64,000 bases of DNA from Mytilus californianus. Lineage: Eukaryota; Mollusca; Bivalvia; Mytilida; Mytilidae. The notes under the pieces were generated by a model. The model worked only from the letters and a program-made list of their open reading frames with translations, searched no databases and had not been told where the DNA came from. Made by a program: the position numbers and the translations under genes. Shown here piece after piece: positions 9,890 through 21,414 of this stretch; position 1 is the stretch's first letter; every line of letters starts with the position of its first letter. The DNA lies in assembly GCF_021869535.1 (NCBI RefSeq), contig NW_026262701.1, forward strand, positions 4,417,501 through 4,481,500. Reading direction: 5' to 3'.

Positions 9890-9955
9890 TCTCGTCCTGA
9901 ACATGCAGGAAATATTTGCCACTATACGTTAAGCAACCAACAATCAATCAATGCA
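9890..9955 (+). repeat. Dispersed repeat D, copy 1
   Basis: CGTCCTGAACATGCAGGAAA followed by TATTTGCCACTATACGTTAAGCAACCAACAATCAATCA. The same phrase occurs at 25720-25785 and 27470-27540. It looks like the 3' end of a short interspersed element ending in an (ATCA)n tract. Confidence 0.6.
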
Positions 9956-10184
9956 TGCATATTAGATTAACTCAAACATATGAAATTTAAAAAATACACC
10001 TTTACAGGGCCATTTGTTGGGATTACTGGCTCTTCTTTTTCTTTTGTTTTTATTTATTGTTTAGTATAACTCTACACGTTTAAGCTCTGTGGAGGCAAAA
10101 CATTTTCTATCTTCATTGAAATAAATAAAGTTTTTTCTTTATGCATGTACTAGTAATGACAGATTTTTTTTTATTATTATTTAG

Positions 10185-10526
10185 TTTTGTGGTGTAAAAC
10201 TTCGGACAAAGTTTCTCTGTCCTGGAGAAGAAATGGAAATCATCTGTGTTTTGTTTGTGATGTTCAGAACTTATCATTAGGAGTGTCGTTTGAAGATCCT
10301 CATGGAAATACCAGAGGGCATTGCACTGCACCAATACCACATACAGTACCTGGTCACTGTGATTCACATTTGAAACAAAATATTTACAACGAAACTACGG
10401 TATTGACTATTGATAGAGTTGATTGTGAAAACGGTCTGTGGAAATGTTCTCATGGAGAAAACACAAACGAATATGCAACAACATCAGTATCAGTGTCAGT
10501 TGATTCTACCAAACAAAAGCCGGGAG
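10185..10526 (+). CDS. Exon: Ig-like domain (114 codons)
   Basis: The acceptor is TTATTATTATTTAG preceded by a T-rich tract (exon starts 10185) and the donor is GGGAG|GTAAGT (10527). It is a phase 1-1 exon of 342 nt, the classic form of an Ig-domain exon. The translation has SLSWRRNG (B/C strand Trp), CFVCDVQN (first Cys), an inserted loop with GHCTAPIPHTVPGHCDSH (an extra Cys pair), TVLTIDRVDCENGLWKCSHG (the L-x-I-x-x-V and Trp-x-Cys before the F-strand Cys) and TTSVSVSVD as the G strand. N-glycosylation at NET is possible. The Ig fold is inferred from these landmarks. The extra Cys-rich loop is typical of a mollusc-type Ig-like family that I remember only loosely. Confidence 0.75.
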
Positions 10527-11070
10527 GTAAGTAACGTAAGTAAATATATATATACGTTATTCCAAAAATTAAACACGTATGTTATGTTAGTTAAAAGAGA
10601 GATGGGGTATTCGTTGACGAGAAATCAACATACGATTTAAAATCCAATACAATTTCTAGAGGTCAACATTCAGTCTTCAACAGACTGATATCTATGAAGT
10701 ATTAACGTCTAAATTGTCTGAGGTCTATTAAGAGAAATGATTCAGGAAAGATCTTACAAAGATCTGTCATGGTTGCTTTTTTAAGTATATCAGAGCGCGG
10801 TTTGAGAATTAAAACAGTATAACAAAAATACCGAAGTCCAATGTAACTTCAAAAAGGGGAAGTCCATAAAAATTGACAAAATAAATGTTAAATAAACGAA
10901 CCGATGACATTCAAGTGCAGCCTATTTCCGGTAACATGTGTTCCCCTTAAGGTCAATTTGAAATTGATTAAGGATATTTGGATTCGATTATTCAAATTGA
11001 ATGGTATGATGAAAAGTATATATAAAAGATACTACACGGGCATTAAAAAAATAATAAATTAAGAAATACA
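10527..11070. other. Intron sequence, nothing recognised
   Basis: AT-rich intron sequence between the Ig exon donor and a LINE 3' fragment. Confidence 0.4.
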
Positions 11071-11074
11071 AGAA

Positions 11075-11755
11075 ACTCTAAATATGAATTCATTGTACCA
11101 AATTATTTGTTAATGTCTGACTGAAAATTAATTAAAAAATTTTAGATGGAAATTATTACAATATATTGTTCCAACGAAAAAAAATTTACTGCAGTGGAAA
11201 ATAACTATCAGATAAGTGTAATTTTTGTAACCAAGAAGAAGATTATGCACACAATTTTCTATATTATTCATATTTGACTAGATTTTGGCAAAAGATCTAT
11301 GACCTCTTTAAAAGAAATAAAATAGATTTTGTTATTAAATTACAACATCTTATATTTGGATATAAAATCACAGATAGTAAATATTACTTTTTGAATTATC
11401 TAATAACGATACTTAGTTTTTCTATCTATAAGTTATATTATGTATCCGAGCAGAGAACAAAAATTGTTGATGTCTATAGTATTTTTGAAAACGAATTTAA
11501 TAAGAGAGTAGACACAGATAGATATAAATCAACATGTCCAATGTTATTGTCAATTAAAATGAATTTCAGCAATAATTAGTCTTTGTATAGGACAATTGTT
11601 AATAAGTTGAATCAGCTGTTTATTTCCCTGGATAATCAGTGGAGTGTAACAGGGTAAATCAAGAGAAGCTTGGACTCTTGGTGAGATTTGTAACAATCAA
11701 GATTTGGTGAATAAATATTATTATGTTGTTAAAAAAAAAAAATTTTAAATAATAA
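11075..11755 (+). mobile_element. L1-like LINE, 5'-truncated 3' end
   Basis: A plus-strand fragment with the C-terminal part of ORF2 (FWQKIYDLFKRNK, LQHLIFGYKITDSKYY, LSFSIYKLYYVSEQ; stop near 11579). It is preceded by a degraded CxxC-x-H-type finger (CNFCNQEEDY region, ~11220-11250) and followed by ~170 bp of 3' UTR ending in a poly(A) run at about 11730-11742. Both protein and 3' UTR are close to the minus-strand LINE at 34365-40913, so they are the same family. Typical dead-on-arrival 5' truncation. Confidence 0.85.
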
Positions 11756-11984
11756 ATTACAGATGCTTAGACACAAACATGAACAAAAAATAAAGTACTA
11801 AAGATATATATTTTGGTTAAGCGTTATTATTGTATAGATTTTTACACTTTAATATAACCTTTCTTTTTTAACATTGAAATGTATGCTTCAATTATTTGTT
11901 GTTAATAAATATAATTTGGATTAATTCTTTGTCGCAAAAATCGGATTTGATAAACTAGGACATGTAAAAATGGATAAAAATCTG

Positions 11985-12037
11985 TTGCTTAACACAAGGA
12001 TTTGTATAGTGTACACTATACAAATCCTTGCTTAACA
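11985..12037. repeat. Perfect 36-bp palindrome flanked by 10-bp direct repeats
   Basis: Half-site CAAGGATTTGTATAGTGT (11995-12012) is followed at once by its exact reverse complement (12013-12030), with no spacer. TTGCTTAACA occurs on both sides (11985-11994 and 12028-12037). The direct repeats look like a target duplication, as if a hairpin or two joined transposon ends had been inserted. Confidence 0.85.
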
Positions 12038-13370
12038 GTTGGAAAGCAGGTCACGGTTTGACCCCAAGTCTATCAACAACAATAGAGTCACGTGACCTTG
12101 AAAATTCAGTAAAACTACGGATGAGACAAACCTCATTTTTACTTACTAAAATACCACTATCATGATAAAAACTTATTGGTCAAAATAATCTTGAATATAC
12201 GTAGTTTTAACTCGTCAAAACTAAACACCAAAACAAAGTCCTTTATTCTTCATTTTATCTTCAAACTTGTAGTTTGTGTGAAAATTGTCAAGTCTCCTGA
12301 TCGAAAAATCTAAATATTTTCGAGGAAACGAAAAATGATGGGCTGAATTTAAATTTAATAAAGCATCACATTAAGAAAAACACTCGATATGAATATCTAG
12401 GCAATAGAGTTTTGGATACGCAAACGTCAAGTTATTTTCAACACGAAGCGGTGTTTTTTTTATTTTGCCGATTTGTGCAAGTGGTTATCTCCCCTTGATA
12501 TCACAAGTCAAAAATAAAAACCCAGCAAAATGAATAAAAAGGAGTTTACTCTACAAAAATCAAGAAGAAAATAATTGAAATTCGATTTACAACAATGACA
12601 TTATAATATTAAGAAGAGATACTTCTCTACTTTTCATAGAAGGATTAGAGGTAAAAATTAAAAGATAAAAAATTGGTAAAAATTAAGAAATGTCACCTAG
12701 AAACATACTTGAATTGATGTAAATTAGCTCTGGCTGATGAAATTTTCTTTGTAATTTTTAAAATGGGATATGGGATTACTCCTAGTAGAATTTTTTTTTC
12801 TAAATATTATACTTCTAACAATGTTTAATGCAATAAAACATGCTTTATACAATTTAAATAAGCTTTCTGAAATAAAAATAATAAATAGTACTGATCATTT
12901 CTACATATATTTATATTCTAAAAAGTGGGACCAAGAGTCACATTAGTTTCTTCAAAGTAAAAAAGCCTTTTTAACTCAAGCCTATGTTTCTTAGTTGAAC
13001 AGTACAGTACTGCCTAGAAAAGATCCTTCAGAAAAAGGATAAGTTCACCAAAAAAATTGGCAGAAATTCTGTAAAAATTAATACTTAAAATTATAAGTGA
13101 TATAATTTTGAATTTTAAAATCATTATTATTGTAAAATTCAATTATTAGATTACCTAGCACAGCTATTAGCCCTTGCCAAATTTCTCAGGGTATTTTATA
13201 GATTATGAAAGTAAACTTTTTGAAAAAAAAACAAAATGGGACTTCTTCTCTTCAGGTTGCTGTATCAGCTGGTATAAATATTTATGAACAAAGTATTGTA
13301 TATTTTACCTTAATTATTGGATATTTATATCACAAATGAAAGTTGGTGGGACAAATATTGTGCCTTTTAT

Positions 13371-14303
13371 AGTGTGTGAAACCTTTTTTTCTTGGAACTC
13401 GCCAAATTGGCGAGCAGCTTTTCATTTCAAGTCGCCAAATTGAAATCCCACTTGCCAGCTTGGCGAGTTTCTAAAATTTTGAACTCGCCATCTTCTGTTG
13501 ACCATAATTAATGCAGCTTGTCAATATTTATGCTTTAAGAAAAACAAAAAAAAAATTGTTCTGCAATGTACACTGTTCAGATTATTTTGGTGACCTTTTC
13601 CTTCCTTTCGTGTTATTTAAAAGCTGAATTAATATTAATAAGCAATGTACAATGTAAAGATTATTTTGGTGACCTTTTCCTTCCTTTCCTGTTATTTAAA
13701 AGCTGAATTAATAATCATCTTATTTTTCCATGCTGGTCTATTAAATATCCATTATTAGAATTAAGTTTTTAATTTACAGATTATTGGAAATTTACTCTTG
13801 ATTCAATCTTCAAAACATATTTTAAAATTACAATGCCAAAAGGAAAGTGAAAGTAAATTTATATATCTATAAAACACGTTTTGATTGGTTTAAGTTTTTC
13901 ATACAACCAGCCTTCACGATAAACTTTTGAGTCCACAAGCCCGAAGCTCAGTTTTTCGAAAATTTTAGTTGGATTCTGTTGGCTTGTAGAGAAAAAATTT
14001 ACAAGCCTGAAAGCAATTTTACAAGCCAATGCTGTAGGACTTGTGGTTAAGCGTGAAGACTGTACAACTGTCATCTAGTCAATCAGAACACTTGAACATA
14101 ATATGTATCATCTGTGTTCCTGTTTAAACAGAAGTCATGGATAACAGTATAGATTTTACAGGGAAACGATCTTTTTGCTGGCTTGATTCAAAGTCGCCAC
14201 AGAAGAGTCACTCGCCACAAGGGCGAGCTCTATTGAATCTGGACTCGCCAAATACGATTCTTACTCGCATTTGGCGAGTTGGCGAGCGGATGTTTCACAC
14301 ACT
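13371..14303. mobile_element. hAT-like MITE, ~930 bp, with TTGGCGAG repeats
   Basis: The ends are AGTGTGTGAAAC and, inverted, GTTTCACACACT. Next to both ends are clusters of CTCGCCAA/TTGGCGAG motifs in both orientations (13397-13495 and 14190-14287). The flanks CCTTTTAT and GCTTTTAC share six of eight bases, consistent with an old 8-bp target duplication of hAT elements. Inside is a 79-bp tandem duplication (GCAATGTACA...GCTGAATTAAT, 13563-13715). The open frame at 13859-14074 (-) has no recognisable domain. Confidence 0.55.
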
Positions 14304-14311
14304 GCTTTTAC

Positions 14312-15345
14312 TTAATGATCAATGGATTGTTAAATTTGACAAGATTTTGCCATTTGAATAAATTTAATTTTGTAAGAAAACATCTCCATGAATTAAATTT
14401 CTTGTTTGACTTGATAAGCTAGTTTTTGCACTTATTACTGTTGCTTATTTAGTAAAGAGATAATAAGATAAGCAAGGTTTTTAACTTATAAGTATAATTA
14501 ACTGACCTTTATTTCCTTTTTTCATATGTTTTTTTCATCCAGAAATTTTCTATTGCTATTTTTTGTGTTTTTGTCCACCCATAGGCTATCATTGATTTGT
14601 CAGATTTGTTTCCAGTATGAATGAAATTTTCTAAGAGGTACAGTTTTAAACGCAATAAAGATGATCTTTGTTTCACTTTTCCAATGTGTAAATTTTCAAT
14701 ATGCACATAACCCTGACACATATTTTGTTAACGTTATATGACGTATGTTGAAAAAAGAAAACAATGTCACTGTCAATGTGTGTAGGGGATCAAGAAGGGT
14801 TTTAGTTACTTTGAAATGGAAGTATCGTATGGAATTGTGAAAAACAACAATTTTTAATCACAATTTCATTCATATCTCTAAAAAGATCAGTATTTTAGAG
14901 AACTTTGATAACAGGTACAATGAAAAGAAGTTGAACATTCACTGTTTTAAACTAGAAACGCAGCCAAAACCAGCTACAAATTGACATGACTGGTGGTCAC
15001 TAAAATTGTTGTATTACAGTAAACAATGATGGCTTCATAATTGTGTAGACATTTGAAATAGGTTACCCAATTTCATTTAAGATTTTTACCGTTCTTTTCC
15101 GTCTTTGGATACGCAAACGTCAAGTTATTTAAATTCGATGTTTTTGGCGAACAAAAAAGATGGCTGATAATTTTTAGAACGGTCAAGATAAAGAAATATT
15201 GCTCACAAAACCTACAAACTTTAAAAATCAATTATCATAAAAGCATGACAAGTTGAAAAAAATAGTTTAAACGTCGATTTTTTAGCCGATTAATTTCGCG
15301 GACTTTTTAACGTCACCGACAACTGTAGCGCCACCTAATTAATTC
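14312..15345. other. Non-coding intron sequence
   Basis: Interior of the 12032-15414 element. Nothing gene-like is supported. Confidence 0.35.
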
Positions 15346-15533
15346 CCCCTGCTATTGTTGCTGATAGAGCTTGACGACAACGGACGTTTCCAAGGACTTG
15401 CTTTCCAACTGTTAAATGATTATACTTTGGCTAAACTGTTGGAAAATACTTACCACCAACTTTTGTAAGAAAAATATAAACAATAAACATTGGTTTATTC
15501 TTGTCTAAACTGTTTAACAATTGCATGTTACAG

Positions 15534-15689
15534 GATCAAAAGAACATGTCACTGTTTCCATCTATCAAGGGTACATATGCACATCAATACCTTTATGGAT
15601 TGGATATGCCGCATCACATATAATGATCCTGATCTATTCATTCTATAAAGAAAGGCAGAACGTGACAGGACAACATCATGTTAATGTTT
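15534..15689 (+). CDS. Exon: first membrane-spanning segment
   Basis: The acceptor is GCATGTTACAG (exon from 15534) and the donor TTT|GTATGT (15690). It is 156 nt, phase 1-1, in frame with the Ig exon. It encodes KEHVTVSIYQGYICTS, then a hydrophobic stretch IPLWIGYAASHIMILIYSF and basic FYKERQNVTG. The hydrophobic run followed by Lys/Arg fits an outside-to-inside transmembrane helix right after the Ig domain. If the donor is not used, the frame stops after 8 more codons, which would give a single-pass short form. A second donor 4 nt downstream (GTATTT) would end the exon in phase 2. Confidence 0.6.
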
Positions 15690-15899
15690 GTATGTATTTT
15701 AGTGATATATGATTATGCTAGATATTAATACCACTATTGGCATAATTGTAACATCTGATGCAGTGCAATATTGTTCCTTTCATTCATTAATTAAGTTAAA
15801 TTATATACTAATGCAAGATGCTTTGGTCTTTCAGAATACCATTGAACCAAATATTTTTTCAAGTAGTAGTTTGTGAGTTGATTTCTGCATTTATTTCAG

Positions 15900-16058
15900 C
15901 TTTAAGCCTTCCCTATTAAGCAAATGCAAAACAGCGATTCGGATTCACCAAATTTACACAATATTGTTTTCATGTATTCTGTTGATATCAATGTCTATCG
16001 CATGCCTTTCTTTGCATTTATTTGTTAATGCATCAGCGCGAACACCGACTTGTTACAA
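15900..16058 (+). CDS. Candidate alternative exon with a membrane segment
   Basis: The acceptor is GCATTTATTTCAG (exon from 15900) and the donor CAA|GTGAGT (16059). It is 159 nt, phase 2-2, open throughout. It encodes KTAIRIHQIYTILFSC followed by ILLISMSIACLSLHLF, a strong hydrophobic segment after a basic stretch. Its phase does not match the neighbouring phase-1 exons. It joins exon 15534 only if the GTATTT donor 4 nt downstream is used, and it cannot then continue into 18590. It could be an alternative terminal exon (in-frame TGA right after CYK), or a decayed exon duplicate. Confidence 0.35.
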
Positions 16059-17055
16059 GTGAGTCATAAGCTGGCTGTTAAAGCCTTAACTTTCAATGAG
16101 TTCTGTTATTTACAATTTTCTGTTTTGTTGATTTGTTGCTGTTTAATTTCAGTGTTCTTCGGTTTTGGTGATATGTTTTGGGTTTTTATTTATTATAAGA
16201 GTACATCATAGTCATATATAAGCTTATAAGCTTAAACATTATTAATGATACCATGTTGTTTAATATCATATAAGAAAATACATTACTTTCTTAAAAACTA
16301 ATAGGAACTTTTTTTTGGGGGGGGGGATTTATTATCTGGGTCGTTTTCTTGGTATTGGCACGACTTCAAACTATGATCTGTGACAAACGTTCAAATATTT
16401 TTCGAATCATTTTCAATCCGGATAATCCCTATTTTTATCTATATAAGTGGACCTACAAAATTTATTAAATAAGCATACAAATCTTTCAGCCCAGAATAAG
16501 GTCTTAACTGTACAATAAGGAGTTAATAAATATTGAAACAACAAGTGTAAAGAAAACATTAATAAAAACAAATACTGTATCAAAGAATGATCGAATATAC
16601 CGAAAGCACCGATCCTGATCATATTGGTTCATACCGTCTTACTCTCTTACATCGATGGTTATACTTTAAAGAAGATTTCATAGAGCAACGTCATAAAAAG
16701 TACTGGAAGAGAAGAAACTGAAAAAGCCTACAACAAACTTGATGTTCATAAAAAAAATTCCAGACACAAAGACTGAGCCATTATAGAATAATTATTAAAG
16801 TATTGAATCAGTTTATTAGATTTGGGGTATGATTTAAAGATTATTCCTAAACTTTATGAATAATCTTACCTTCGAAAGTTCTATGGACTCCATCATGATT
16901 TGGTTGACCTAAGATGACGACAAATATCGTCGACTTGTCTTAACCGCAATCCCGTTCTCTTTTCTCCGGACCGTGCAATTTACTAGATGTTTACTTCCAT
17001 GTGCAACACAAAGGGTATCACATGCGGACCAGGAAATGATTATCATTGAGGGGCA
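16059..17055. other. Intron sequence, nothing recognised
   Basis: AT-rich, with a G-run after a T-run near 16305-16326. No supported gene or repeat. Confidence 0.35.
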
Positions 17056-17059
17056 TGCA

Positions 17060-17200
17060 TGCCCTATGTTCACCATCTGTTGGCGGGAATCGTGTTGCTC
17101 AATCTTTATGTTTCTGTGTAATGATCAGTTATTGTTGTTTGCCTTTTCGTCTTTTTGAATTTTTGCAATGGTGTTGTCTGTTGTTATTTATTATATTTAT
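17060..17200 (-). repeat. Dispersed repeat C, fragment
   Basis: In minus orientation this matches the family seen at 19040-19330 (GTGTTGCTCAATCTTTATG; TTGCCTTTTCGTCTTTTTG; ATGGTGTTGTCTG). Diverged. Confidence 0.45.
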
Positions 17201-17794
17201 GAATGTCCCTTTTTAGCGACAAAAAATGGTGTGAAATAGCTGTTTATGGAATGTCAGTCCCTCGAGGGAATCATCAGCTCAGTAGTATAACAAACCTTTC
17301 TAAAAGTGTCCTTTATAAATTTATTTAGAAATTATATAGAAACTAAGGTTTCGGTTTTAACTCCCTCAGGCAAAGTTGACCTGAGATGGATTTTGCTATT
17401 ACTTTACGTTCTTTTTGATCATATAGGTCATCAGATGCTTCGGTTCTTATACATCCTTGGCTTCCAGATATTCGACTTTGAATATTTATTAAAAGTTCCT
17501 TTAATAGGGAACTTGTTTTATTAAGTTATGTAGTGGTGAAGCACAGAAGTCTTAACTGTGAACAGAGAATAACTGACGTTCAATGTTCCTTCAAATAAAC
17601 TGTTTTGTAGGAATACAGAATGAATATTTAAATTTTCTTATATCCATCCACAAAAAATATCTGCAACTGAAACGTGCAGCGATTATTTTCGTCAGCAACA
17701 GGAGATGGTTATAACGTTGTGACCGGTACTTTGAATGACAGATCAATATACCATGTTGTTCAAAAAAAATTTGCAACCGTTTCTTTAAGATATT

Positions 17795-17965
17795 AGTGGA
17801 AAATACAATTAGTCGAAGAAAGAAAGAAACTAGTGTAATGAAAAACTTTAACGTTAAAAAGGGGGCAGCAGATACAAAAGGGCAAAAACAAATCTATATC
17901 GAAGAAAAACCAACAACCCTATGGCAAACAAAAAACGACAAAAAGACAAACAAGTCTGCAAAACA
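17795..17965 (+). repeat. Dispersed repeat C-like, diverged fragment
   Basis: Contains GCAGATACAAAAGGGCAAA and AACCCTATGGCAAACAAAAAACGACAAAAAGACAAACA. These correspond to the GATACCAAAGGGA and CCATGGCAAAAAACGAAAAACGAC parts of the copy at 19040. The open frame across it is not a gene. Confidence 0.4.
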
Positions 17966-18589
17966 TTACATATACAGTAAAATTAAAGATTGAACCTTAC
18001 TACATAGATATAGAAAGTTCACAAAAAACAAGCTAAAATAATCTATACTGGTTAGCTGTTAAACCACTGTCCCGAGTTGTTTAGGAAAAATATAAAGTAG
18101 ACATAACTTAATCTGTAGTATTATTTATTTCATGTCCAATTGGATAGATACGATCAGAAAAGTAGCAGTATTTTTAATATCTTACGAGAGACACCATCTT
18201 CATAGCGTAATAACGACATTTCAAGCATCCTTATATTCTTCATTAGAAAGTCTCGTATGACAACTGGATTAAATGAATATAGTAACCAGTCTGCTATAAG
18301 AGGAGCTGTGTTGGTACCGTTAGAAACTTGATAAAATATTATGCTAAAGTCCTACTCATTGCATTTACGCTAAGCCTATCAAAACAATTCGCTGTTTCAG
18401 AATCTAATAGATTGTGGGTAATTTCTTTGTTCGTACTCCAAAATGAAAATTGGTTGAATTTCCATTGTTTAACTTATTTTCACAATGTTTTTGTGGGGAA
18501 GTTATGATGTAAGTATTTAAGGATACTATGACGATCTTCTTTTTTCCGTATAAAGCGTGTTACAATCTATTCATTTTTTTTTCTTTCAG

Positions 18590-18706
18590 GTTGTAAAAAT
18601 GTCTTGACGAGAGAAATAAAATTAACCCGTCTTCAATCTGTAATACCGTTTGCTATCTTTCTCATACTACCGCTTCTCCTGATGAATATTCCGGGTATAT
18701 GCAAAG
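18590..18706 (+). CDS. Exon: second membrane-spanning segment
   Basis: The acceptor is TTTTTTTTCTTTCAG, a strong pyrimidine tract (exon from 18590), and the donor AAAG|GTATTGG (18707). It is 117 nt, phase 1-1, open. It encodes KNVLTREIKLTRLQSV followed by IPFAIFLILPLLLMNIPGIC. The basic N-terminal part and ~20 hydrophobic residues fit an inside-to-outside helix. The only open frame is the one in phase with the preceding and following exons. Confidence 0.6.
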
Positions 18707-19039
18707 GTATTGGTATCCTTTAAAAATTGCTTTGTTTTTACATAGGAAGGACGAAAGTCAAACTCGATCATTTATTCTGAAATAAGATTATAGCAGAATA
18801 ATTTAATAAAATGCTTTTATGGATTGGAAAATTGAAGACTCCGACCATTTCGTTATTATCAGAAATTCAAATCGTATGATTTTAATACATAAAAATTCAA
18901 AATTCAATGTATAGATAAAAATTAGATGACTTTTATAACAACTACTCTGAAAGATGAAAAAACTGAAAAATAGAACTACAAGGTTACAATGTGTTAAAAT
19001 GAACATTAATGTTAACGTAATGTCTGTTTCGAAATAATA

Positions 19040-19330
19040 ACACAGCCAAGTAAAAGAGAGGCGAAGATACCAAAGGGATATTCAAACTCATACGTCGATG
19101 ACAGACTGACAACACCATGGCAAAAAACGAAAAACGACGAAAACACAAACAACAGTACACAAATCACAACATAGAAAACTAAAAACTGAGCAACACGAAC
19201 CCCATTAAACACCGGGGTGATCTCAGGTGCTCCAGAAGGGTAAGAATATCCTGCTCCACATGCGGCACTCGTCGTGTTGCTCATGTAAGTACAAACCTGG
19301 TGATAAGTCTTAATTTGGAAGGTCACATTC
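19040..19330 (+). repeat. Dispersed repeat C, near full copy
   Basis: Starts near AGAGAGGCGAAGATACCAAAGG and includes CTGACAACACCATGGCAAAA, CAACACGAACCCCATTAAAC, GGGGTGATCTCAGGTGCTCC and GCGGCACTCGTCGTGTTGCTC. I recognise this as a high-copy mussel interspersed repeat (class uncertain). The minus-strand frame 19012-19326 is its shadow. Confidence 0.65.
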
Positions 19331-19334
19331 GAGG

Positions 19335-20230
19335 AAATAAGGACGGGATTGTGGTAACGACGATTGGAACATATCCGTCGTCATTCGTGAAACAGTAAAT
19401 GAGAACTTATTAAACAGTGAGAAATTCTGTACAATCAGAGACAATTCAAACACACTTTAAATAATGTAAAAAAGAATCGAATGTCATTGAAATTCATCAA
19501 GCTATCGTTAGCCACAATAGTAACTGGTGAAAACGTTTTTTCTGCTATTTTATCTCAGGAAGCATGTTTTCTTGTCAAATCCCAGGTTATTTTCACAAAT
19601 AATCAAGAGTAAGAAAAGGAAGTTTGATTTCGATGTATTGATTTAAATGTTCTTTTTTTCAATTTTTAATTGATTTTTTTATCAGTTATTGAATATTCAT
19701 CTTTTCTCTCAAATGATACTTTGTGTTAATCATCTTTTCAATTCTATAAACTTCTATTAACAATTTTGTAATAATTTTTCTCATTAAATGTTTGTTATTT
19801 CAAATACCTTGGTACTTTTAAAATAAATTGATATCTTAAATGCACAAAAAATTCAACATTATCTAACAACGATTGAATTCCGTCATGTATATTTACGTAA
19901 AACAGTTTTCTGTTTGATTTCAGAGATAGAAGGCATTAAATTTTATGCAACTCTTAATATTAGTTTTACTGAAAATAATGAGAAAAAATTATAAGTGATT
20001 TCAATCTCGATCCTATGGATGAAGATTTGAGTTACACATTTTGTTTTTTTTAATTTTTTTTTATCTTTAAATAATGAAAAATTAAAATAATAACACTTCA
20101 TTTCTCCCAATATGTTTATTTTCACCATAAACATTCAATCCTAGTAGAAAATATATATTGAAAGATATTTAACTTTTAATATTTTCACTTTATCGTTTAA
20201 AATTTAAATTAATGTTCATTATATAAATCA
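19335..20230. other. Intron sequence, nothing recognised
   Basis: Very AT-rich, with no supported features. Confidence 0.35.
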
Positions 20231-20234
20231 ATGT

Positions 20235-20400
20235 GACTGCAGACCTTAAAAAAATGAAATAACGAAAAATACCAAACTCCAAGGAAAATTCAAAACGAAA
20301 AGTCCCTTATCAAATCGCAAAATCAAAAGCTCAAACACATCAATCGAATAGAAAACATATTTCTGTTGTGGTACAGGCATTTAGAAAATGGTGGATTAAT
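20235..20400 (-). repeat. Dispersed repeat E, minus copy
   Basis: The reverse complement carries the AAATG-CTGTACCA... / ATTTTGCGATTTGATAAGGGACTTTTCGTTTTGAATTTTCC phrases found at 51540-51740. Same family, inverted. Confidence 0.55.
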
Positions 20401-20435
20401 TGAGTCATTTTTCATAAACCCTTTTATATTTTTAG

Positions 20436-20501
20436 GAAAATGGTGCATACTTGTTGGTCTTGTAGGTGTCATAATTGCTGGTGGCTTTAAATTATTACAA
20501 G
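20436..20501 (+). CDS. Exon: third membrane-spanning segment
   Basis: The acceptor is CTTTTATATTTTTAG (exon from 20436) and the donor ACAAG|GTAATA (20502). It is a 66-nt micro-exon, phase 1-1. Almost the whole exon is one hydrophobic helix, KWCILVGLVGVIIAGGFKLLQ. Its fit in phase and open frame with exons on both sides argues that it is real in spite of the size. Confidence 0.55.
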
Positions 20502-21369
20502 GTAATAGTTATTTGATATGAATAATTTGTGTTGGACAATGGTTGAGATATCAAAGATTTGGGTTTAGGTTTAGTCGTACCTTATTTCCCACAACTATTA
20601 TGTGAGAAAGTCTGTAAATAATCTAACATTCTGCATTTAAAACATTAAAGCTTAAAAACTCCATGTTTTTATCTACTGAGACCATTTTTGTTTGTTTAAT
20701 TGCATTGAGGAGAACAATAGGAGTACATTTGTAGCTTCGGCGATCCCCTCTGCTCAGAAACTGAGTGTTAACATTATTTGGCGAGTTAAACTTATGGGAA
20801 TAACTAATAAGCTATGATAAGATGAAAACAAAATCATCCTTTTTCCATGTTCAGTGATATAGTATTAAACTTCATTGTTGATATTAAAATCCGAGTTCAA
20901 TTCTCATATTACCAGAAGGATAGACTGTGACACAACTGTATTATAATCTGAAATGTTCCAATCCGGCAGGAAAAAAACAAGCTAGATAGAAAAGTCATAC
21001 GATGTCATTATCATTCGAGTTCAATCGATCTATTTTTTAATCGAGGCGATCTTTGTAATTATATAACATTATATTCGCGAACATAACATTCTACCTCACA
21101 TATATACCCGCACACACTACATATTTTGTCCCACTGTTGTGGGTGTCCTTGTCGAATTAACAGAATGTATGTCTAGGTTAACAACATTCTTCATGAATAT
21201 TTAACCTCGTGTATGTCTCATAGCGTAGGCTTTTGTGATAATGTTACTTGACCCTTATTTGTGTGTGTTTGTGTGTGGGAGGGGAATGTTATTATAATTA
21301 TTCATTGTCAAGCGATAATTTGTTTCTTTATGAAAAGCAGAAACAGAATGCAACTTATAATTATTTCAG
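20502..21369. other. Intron sequence
   Basis: Nothing beyond AT-rich sequence is supported. Confidence 0.35.
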
Positions 21370-21414
21370 ATAAATGTTGCAAAGACAAAAAAGAAAATTC
21401 TACATCAGCAGAAA
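21370..21414 (+). CDS. Exon: juxtamembrane Cys/Lys-rich segment
   Basis: The acceptor is TAATTATTTCAG and the donor GAAA|GTAAGT (21415), a perfect consensus. It is 45 nt, phase 1-1, encoding KCCKDKKENSTSAE. A Cys-Cys pair and Lys residues directly after a membrane helix are typical of a cytosolic face with possible palmitoylation, which is inference. The following intron is ~11 kb. Confidence 0.5.

Larger units (their letters stand above)
12032..15414. mobile_element. Candidate TIR element, ~3.4 kb
   Basis: TTAACAGTTGGAAAGCAGGTC at 12032 is repeated inverted at the other end (RC of ~15394-15414: TTAACAGTTGGAAAGCAAGTC). The next part also matches inverted: CAAGTCTATCAACAACAATAG on the left against CAAGCTCTATCAGCAACAATAG on the right. 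A direct repeat, TTTGGATACGCAAACGTCAAG, is present near both ends (12414 and 15112). No transposase frame is seen inside, so it is a non-autonomous or decayed element. It contains the MITE at 13371-14303. Confidence 0.5.
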
